A stretch of DNA of 52,087 bases from Limnohabitans sp. (GTDB lineage Bacteria > Pseudomonadota > Gammaproteobacteria > Burkholderiales > Burkholderiaceae_C), in contig SHXP01000001.1 of NCBI GenBank assembly GCA_009693225.1, forward strand, positions 1 through 52,087, read 5' to 3'. A program made the translations under genes and the position numbers. Positions within the stretch are counted from its first letter, which is position 1. Each line of letters begins with the position of its first letter. Positions 47,637 through 52,087 of this stretch are shown one piece after another. Below the pieces are notes generated by a model. That model saw nothing but the letters and a program-made list of their open reading frames with translations, was not told where the DNA came from and did not search any database.

Positions 47637-50555
47637 ATGCAAATTGCTGCCAACCCGACGGATGTCGCTGCATTCCTCAAACCTGCTGATGCCCAAGTCT
47701 CCAGTACCTTTTCACTGAACTCGATTCTCAGCCAATACCAGATCATCCGCCGCAACGGCGCGGTGGTTCCTTTCGAACCCGCCAAGATCGCCGTGGCTAT
47801 GATGAAAGCTTTTCTGGCAGTGCACGGCGCCCAGGGCGCTGCCTCGTCCAGCGTACGCGAAACCGTCGATCAACTCACACAGGCTGTGGTGCGTGCCCTC
47901 ATGCGCTCGCGTCCGGGCGGCGGCACCTTTCATATTGAAGATGTTCAAGACCAGGTCGAACTCGGCCTCATGCGCGGCAGCTACCACGAAGTCGCCCGCG
48001 CCTACGTCCTGTACCGCGAACGCCGTTCGCAGGAACGCGCCGCGCAAAAGGAAACCGCGGTCAGCAACGAACCTGTTCTGCATGTCCTGCTCGACGGTGC
48101 TCGCGTTGCGCTTGACACTGCGCGTCTGCGTCAGCTGATTGATGCCGCCTGCGAAAATCTGGGGCCTGATGTCTCAGCCGCGCCTATCCTCAACGAAATC
48201 ATGCGCAACCTGTACGACGGCATCCCCATGGAAGAAGTGCACAAGGCTTCGGTGCTGGCGGCGCGCACCATGATCGAAAAAGAACCCGGTTACAGCTTTG
48301 CCACAGCACGGCTGCTGATGTATTCCATCACCAAGGAGGTGCTGGGCCAGGAAGCCACCCATGCTGAAATGGGTCAGCATTACCTGAATACTTTCGCAGG
48401 CTTTTTGGAAAAAGGCGTTGGCCACGAACTGCTCGACCCCAAGCTGCTGCAATTCGATTTGACGCGTCTGGCGCAGGCCATCAAGCCCGAAAGAGATTTC
48501 CAGTTCGATTACCTCGGTCTGCAAACCCTGTACGACCGCTATTTCCTGCATGTGAACAAACAGCGCATTGAGTTGCCGCAGTCCTTTTTCATGCGCGTGG
48601 CCATGGGTCTGGCGCTCAACGAAGTCAACCGTGAAGACCGTGCCATCGATTTCTACGAGGTGCTGTCCTCATTTGATTTCATGTCCAGCACGCCCACGCT
48701 GTTCAACAGCGGCACCACCCGTCCCCAGCTCTCGAGCTGCTACCTGACCACCGTGCCCGACGACCTGGATGGCATTTACGAATCGATCAAGGAAAACGCC
48801 TTGTTGTCCAAATTCGCCGGCGGCCTGGGCAATGACTGGACACGCGTGCGTGCCCTGGGCAGCCATATCAAAGGCACCAACGGCGAATCGCAAGGTGTCG
48901 TACCTTTCCTCAAAGTGGTGAACGACACGGCTGTCGCTGTCAACCAGGGCGGCAAGCGCAAAGGCGCGGTCTGCACCTACCTGGAAACCTGGCACCTGGA
49001 CATCGAAGAGTTTCTGGAGCTGCGCAAGAACACCGGCGACGACCGCCGCCGCACACACGACATGAACACGGCCAACTGGATTCCCGACCTGTTCATGCGC
49101 CGCGTCATGGATAAAGGCGAGTGGACCTTGTTCTCACCGTCCAACACGCCCGATTTGCACGACAAGTTCGGTGCTGATTTTGAAAAGGCCTACTCCGACT
49201 ACGAAGCCCAGGCGCGCCAAGGCCTGATCAAACCCAGCAAAACCGTTCAGGCTACCGACTTGTGGCGCAAGATGCTGACCATGCTGTTTGAAACCGGCCA
49301 TCCCTGGATCACTTTCAAGGACGCCTGTAATGTGCGTTCGCCGCAGCAGCACTCAGGCGTGGTGCACTCTTCCAACCTGTGTACCGAAATCACCCTCAAC
49401 ACCAGCGACACCGAAACCGCTGTCTGCAACCTCGGCTCGGTCAATCTGGTGCGCCACCTCAAGGACGGCGCCAATGGCAAGGAACTCGACCACGACAAAC
49501 TCAAGCGCACCATCACCACCGCCATGCGCATGCTCGACAACGTGATCGATATCAATTACTACGCGGTCAAAAAAGCCCGCGACTCCAACCTGCGCCACCG
49601 CCCGGTGGGTCTGGGCATCATGGCTTTCCAGGACAGCTTGTACGAGCAACAAGTCCCCTATGCGTCGCAAGCTGCGGTTGAATTTGCCGACCGCTCCATG
49701 GAAGCGATCTGCTATTACGCCTACTGGGCCTCCACCGAACTGGCGCGCGAACGCGGCCGTTATTCCACCTACAAAGGCTCGCTGTGGGAGCAAGGCATAT
49801 TGCCGCTGGACACCCTGAACCTGCTGGAAAAATCACGTGGCGGCTATATTGAAGTCGACCGCAGCGCCACCCTGGACTGGGATGCCTTGCGCCGCAAAAT
49901 CACCTATGACGGCATGCGCAACTCCAATTGCGTGGCCATCGCGCCCACTGCCACCATCTCCAACATCGTCGGTGTGGATGCGTCCATCGAACCCTGCTTC
50001 GGCAACCTGTCGGTCAAATCCAATCTGTCCGGCGAGTTCACCATCATCAATGCCTACCTCGTGCGCGACCTCAAGCGACTCGGTTTGTGGGACGACGTCA
50101 TGGTCATGGACCTCAAGCATTTCGACGGCTCACTGCGCCCGATCGACAGGGTGCCGCAAGACCTCAAGACCATGTACGCCACTGCTTTTGAAGTCGAGAC
50201 GCAATGGCTGGTTGAAGCTGCGGCACGCCGCCAGAAGTGGATAGACCAGGCGCAGTCACTCAACATCTACATGGCCGGCGCCTCAGGCAAAAAGCTTGAC
50301 GAGACCTACAAACTCGCCTGGCTGCGCGGTCTCAAGACCACGTACTACCTGCGCACCACCAGCGCCACGCAAGCCGAGAAGTCCACTGTGAATGCCGGTT
50401 CGCACAATGCGGTGTCTGCCGGCGGCACACGTGGTGGACTCAGTGCCATGGAAATGGCGGCCGCCGCTGCGCGCGCACAAATGATGTCTGACACACCCGC
50501 CACCGATGTGAAATTCTGCGGCGTCAACGACCCGACCTGCGAAGCCTGTCAATAA
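47637..50555 (+). CDS. nrdA: Class Ia ribonucleotide reductase alpha subunit NrdA
   Basis: Catalytic subunit that reduces ribonucleoside diphosphates. About 972 aa, longer than the 761 aa E. coli protein. An N-terminal ATP cone lies at about 36-130 (IIRRNGAVVPFEPAKIAVAMMKAF, VQDQVELGLMRGSYHEVARAYVLYRERR). A second cone-like region follows at about 150-235 (VALDTARLRQLIDAACENLG). Active-site segments are LSSCYLTTV and SSNLCTEI (Asn, Cys, Glu). The C-terminal redox pair is CEAC (968-971). I use the ATG at 47637 with AGGA 10 nt upstream; upstream in-frame starts overlap the NrdR region. nrdB follows after 134 bp. Confidence 0.96.
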   Translation: MQIAANPTDVAAFLKPADAQVSSTFSLNSILSQYQIIRRNGAVVPFEPAKIAVAMMKAFLAVHGAQGAASSSVRETVDQLTQAVVRALMRSRPGGGTFHIEDVQDQVELGLMRGSYHEVARAYVLYRERRSQERAAQKETAVSNEPVLHVLLDGARVALDTARLRQLIDAACENLGPDVSAAPILNEIMRNLYDGIPMEEVHKASVLAARTMIEKEPGYSFATARLLMYSITKEVLGQEATHAEMGQHYLNTFAGFLEKGVGHELLDPKLLQFDLTRLAQAIKPERDFQFDYLGLQTLYDRYFLHVNKQRIELPQSFFMRVAMGLALNEVNREDRAIDFYEVLSSFDFMSSTPTLFNSGTTRPQLSSCYLTTVPDDLDGIYESIKENALLSKFAGGLGNDWTRVRALGSHIKGTNGESQGVVPFLKVVNDTAVAVNQGGKRKGAVCTYLETWHLDIEEFLELRKNTGDDRRRTHDMNTANWIPDLFMRRVMDKGEWTLFSPSNTPDLHDKFGADFEKAYSDYEAQARQGLIKPSKTVQATDLWRKMLTMLFETGHPWITFKDACNVRSPQQHSGVVHSSNLCTEITLNTSDTETAVCNLGSVNLVRHLKDGANGKELDHDKLKRTITTAMRMLDNVIDINYYAVKKARDSNLRHRPVGLGIMAFQDSLYEQQVPYASQAAVEFADRSMEAICYYAYWASTELARERGRYSTYKGSLWEQGILPLDTLNLLEKSRGGYIEVDRSATLDWDALRRKITYDGMRNSNCVAIAPTATISNIVGVDASIEPCFGNLSVKSNLSGEFTIINAYLVRDLKRLGLWDDVMVMDLKHFDGSLRPIDRVPQDLKTMYATAFEVETQWLVEAAARRQKWIDQAQSLNIYMAGASGKKLDETYKLAWLRGLKTTYYLRTTSATQAEKSTVNAGSHNAVSAGGTRGGLSAMEMAAAAARAQMMSDTPATDVKFCGVNDPTCEACQ

Positions 50556-50689
50556 ACAAACCGCACAGACAGCCATACCGGTTGCCTGTGTATTCGATGC
50601 AATTCAACAACAAAGATCTGCGCTTTTGTGAATGAACACTTTGCGTTTGACTCACGAGAGCAGATAATCAGAAAGATGGAATTAACTAT

Positions 50690-51889
50690 ATGTTGACCTG
50701 GGAAGAAGAAGCCAAACCCCAAACGCCTGCCAGCGTAATTCTCGGTGACCTACAGAATCACCTGTCTCTGCCACCCTCTTCTATCAGCTCTGCCAAGCAC
50801 ATGCTCAATGACGGCGCTGTGCTGGCAGCTCCCATGCCCGCCGACTCCCGCGCTTTTACCTCAGGCAGCGGCGGCCGCGTCAACGCTGCCGACAAGCGCA
50901 TCATCAACGGACAGACCGACGTCAACCAACTGGTGCCGTTCAAATACAAATGGGCCTGGGAAAAATACCTGGCTACCTGCGCCAACCACTGGATGCCGCA
51001 GGAAGTCAATATGACGCGCGACATCGCCCTGTGGAAAGACCCCAACGGCCTGACCGAAGACGAACGCCGTATCGTCAAGCGCAATCTGGGCTTTTTTGTG
51101 ACTGCGGATTCGCTCGCCGCCAACAACATCGTGCTGGGCACTTACCGCCATATCACCGCGCCCGAGTGCCGTCAGTTTTTGTTACGCCAGGCGTTTGAAG
51201 AAGCCATTCACACCCACGCCTACCAGTACATCGTCGAATCGCTGGGTCTGGACGAAAGCGAAATCTTCAATGCCTACCAGGAAATCCAATCCATACGCGA
51301 CAAAGACCAGTTCCTGATCCCCTTCATTGAAGCCATCATGGATCCGCATTTCCATACAGGCACACCCGAAAATGATCAGACACTGCTGAAGTCGCTCATC
51401 GTGTTCGCCTGCCTGATGGAAGGCTTGTTCTTTTACGTCGGCTTCACCCAGATTCTGGCGCTCGGCCGCCAGAACAAAATGACCGGTGCGGCAGAACAGT
51501 ACCAGTACATACTGCGCGATGAGTCCATGCATTGCAATTTCGGCATCGATCTGATCAACCAACTCAAACTCGAAAACCCGCACTTGTGGACAACAGAGTT
51601 CAAAGCCGACATCAATGCCTTGTTTCACAAAGCCGTCGAACTCGAATACCGTTATGCCGAAGACACCATGCCCCGCGGCGTGCTCGGCATGAACGCTTCC
51701 ATGTTCAAGGGCTATCTGCGCTATATCGCCAACCGCCGCGCCACGCAGATCGGGCTTGAGACTTTGTTTCCGAATGAAGAAAACCCGTTCCCCTGGATGA
51801 GCGAAATGATCGATCTGAAAAAAGAACGCAATTTCTTTGAAACCCGTGTCATCGAGTACCAGACCGGCGGCGCGCTGTCCTGGGATTGA
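50690..51889 (+). CDS. nrdB: Class Ia ribonucleotide reductase beta subunit NrdB
   Basis: Diiron-tyrosyl radical subunit partnering NrdA. The 399 aa product has iron ligands and radical site in family order: Asp140 (TADSLAANN), Glu171, His174 and radical Tyr178 in FEEAIHTHAYQY, then Glu in CLMEGLFFYVGF, and Glu and His in DESMHCNFGIDL. The Tyr marks class Ia rather than Phe-containing Ic. About 75 N-terminal residues precede the core. The 134 bp gap from nrdA contains an imperfect hairpin but no NrdR box, so it is probably read from the nrdA promoter. Confidence 0.96.
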   Translation: MLTWEEEAKPQTPASVILGDLQNHLSLPPSSISSAKHMLNDGAVLAAPMPADSRAFTSGSGGRVNAADKRIINGQTDVNQLVPFKYKWAWEKYLATCANHWMPQEVNMTRDIALWKDPNGLTEDERRIVKRNLGFFVTADSLAANNIVLGTYRHITAPECRQFLLRQAFEEAIHTHAYQYIVESLGLDESEIFNAYQEIQSIRDKDQFLIPFIEAIMDPHFHTGTPENDQTLLKSLIVFACLMEGLFFYVGFTQILALGRQNKMTGAAEQYQYILRDESMHCNFGIDLINQLKLENPHLWTTEFKADINALFHKAVELEYRYAEDTMPRGVLGMNASMFKGYLRYIANRRATQIGLETLFPNEENPFPWMSEMIDLKKERNFFETRVIEYQTGGALSWD

Positions 51890-51966
51890 AACTGAGATGA
51901 CCTGCATTTGCTCCTCACCCGCGCAACGATTGCCCTTGGCAAGCCTGCGCTCAGGAGCACAACCCG

Positions 51967-52000
51967 TTCATGGTGTTGAACCCCGGTTCAGCACCATGAA
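51967..52000. repeat. Long hairpin after nrdB
   Basis: Arms TTCATGGTGTTGAAC (51967-51981) and GTTCAGCACCATGAA (51986-52000) pair in 14 of 15 positions plus one G-U, with a CCCG loop. No T-run follows. It is likely a transcript 3' end structure or Rho-linked terminator for nrdAB. Confidence 0.65.
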
Positions 52001-52069
52001 TCACTTGGGCTGCAAATACCAAGTGTTTTTAAACCAACGATCTAAGATCTTGATCTAGGAGAGTATCTA

Positions 52070-52087
52070 ATGGCAACTGCAAAAAAA
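52070..52087 (+). CDS. Start of a probable histone H1-like gene, cut by right edge
   Basis: Only six codons are visible: MATAKK. An AGGAGA ribosome site lies 7 nt upstream, supporting a real start. Alanine/lysine-rich H1-like DNA-binding proteins with this start commonly follow nrdB in Burkholderiales and relatives. Identification rests on these residues and on position. Confidence 0.5.

Noticed and set aside
50580..50640. Imperfect hairpin in the nrdA-nrdB gap as a terminator
   Set aside because: Mismatched stem and no T-run; nrdA and nrdB are expected to be co-transcribed.

Overview
The window is almost entirely a chromosomal flagellar and motility locus of a betaproteobacterium, followed by a short run of housekeeping genes. 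I see no tRNA, rRNA, insertion sequence, integrase or CRISPR array. The lineage call rests on three things: the right-hand block (ffh, a CcsA-like gene, a small zinc-ribbon gene, ampD, nrdA, nrdB), a final reading frame starting MATAKK like the lysine-rich histone H1-like proteins of Burkholderiales and relatives, and general codon style. Species cannot be named. FlhF, FlhG, a FleQ/FlrA-like activator and H-ring proteins FlgP and FlgT suggest a polar flagellum run by a sigma-54/sigma-28 cascade, not FlhDC.

Layout. 1-6465: a flagellin cut by the left edge, flaG, a second AT-richer flagellin on the opposite strand, a small unknown gene and the filament cap fliD. 6520-20329 (minus): flgB-C-D-E-F-G-H-I-J-K-L, a rod/hook/ring operon. 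20513-23467: a LysM/lytic transglycosylase gene, then flgA, flgM and flgN. 23444-27263 (minus): flgP, flgT, a LysM-like secreted protein, a second FliK-like protein and an FlhB C-terminal paralogue. 27441-36960: the activator, motAB, fliS, a membrane protein of unknown function, fliA, flhG, flhF and flhA. 37187-40915: fliK-L-M-N. 41007-52087: miaB, a cupin, a membrane-anchored alpha-carbonic anhydrase, ffh, a CcsA-like protein, a zinc-ribbon protein, ampD, nrdA, nrdB and the start of an H1-like gene. fliEFGHIJ, fliOPQR and full flhB are not here.

Regulation can be read from the DNA. Three sites match sigma-54 promoters with exact GG-N10-GC spacing, before flgB, flgA and flhA. Six match sigma-28 promoters with exact N11 spacing, before fliC, flaG, fliD, flgM, flgP and fliS. 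Early and middle structural genes are therefore sigma-54 type, and filament, chaperone, anti-sigma and H-ring genes are sigma-28 type. nrdAB has two NrdR boxes 32 bp apart around a sigma-70 promoter.

The most unusual biology is in the secreted axial proteins. FlgE (1404 aa), FlgK (1021 aa), FliD (698 aa) and the second flagellin (706 aa) are all far above usual size. Three of them carry tandem copies of beta-type modules, and FliD and FlgE appear to share one. Other points of note: FlgJ has lost its muramidase domain while a LysM-SLT enzyme without a Sec signal lies beside flgB; FlhF has a degenerate GTPase core and its partner FlhG lacks the activating N-terminal helix; and the master activator has no N-terminal regulatory domain.
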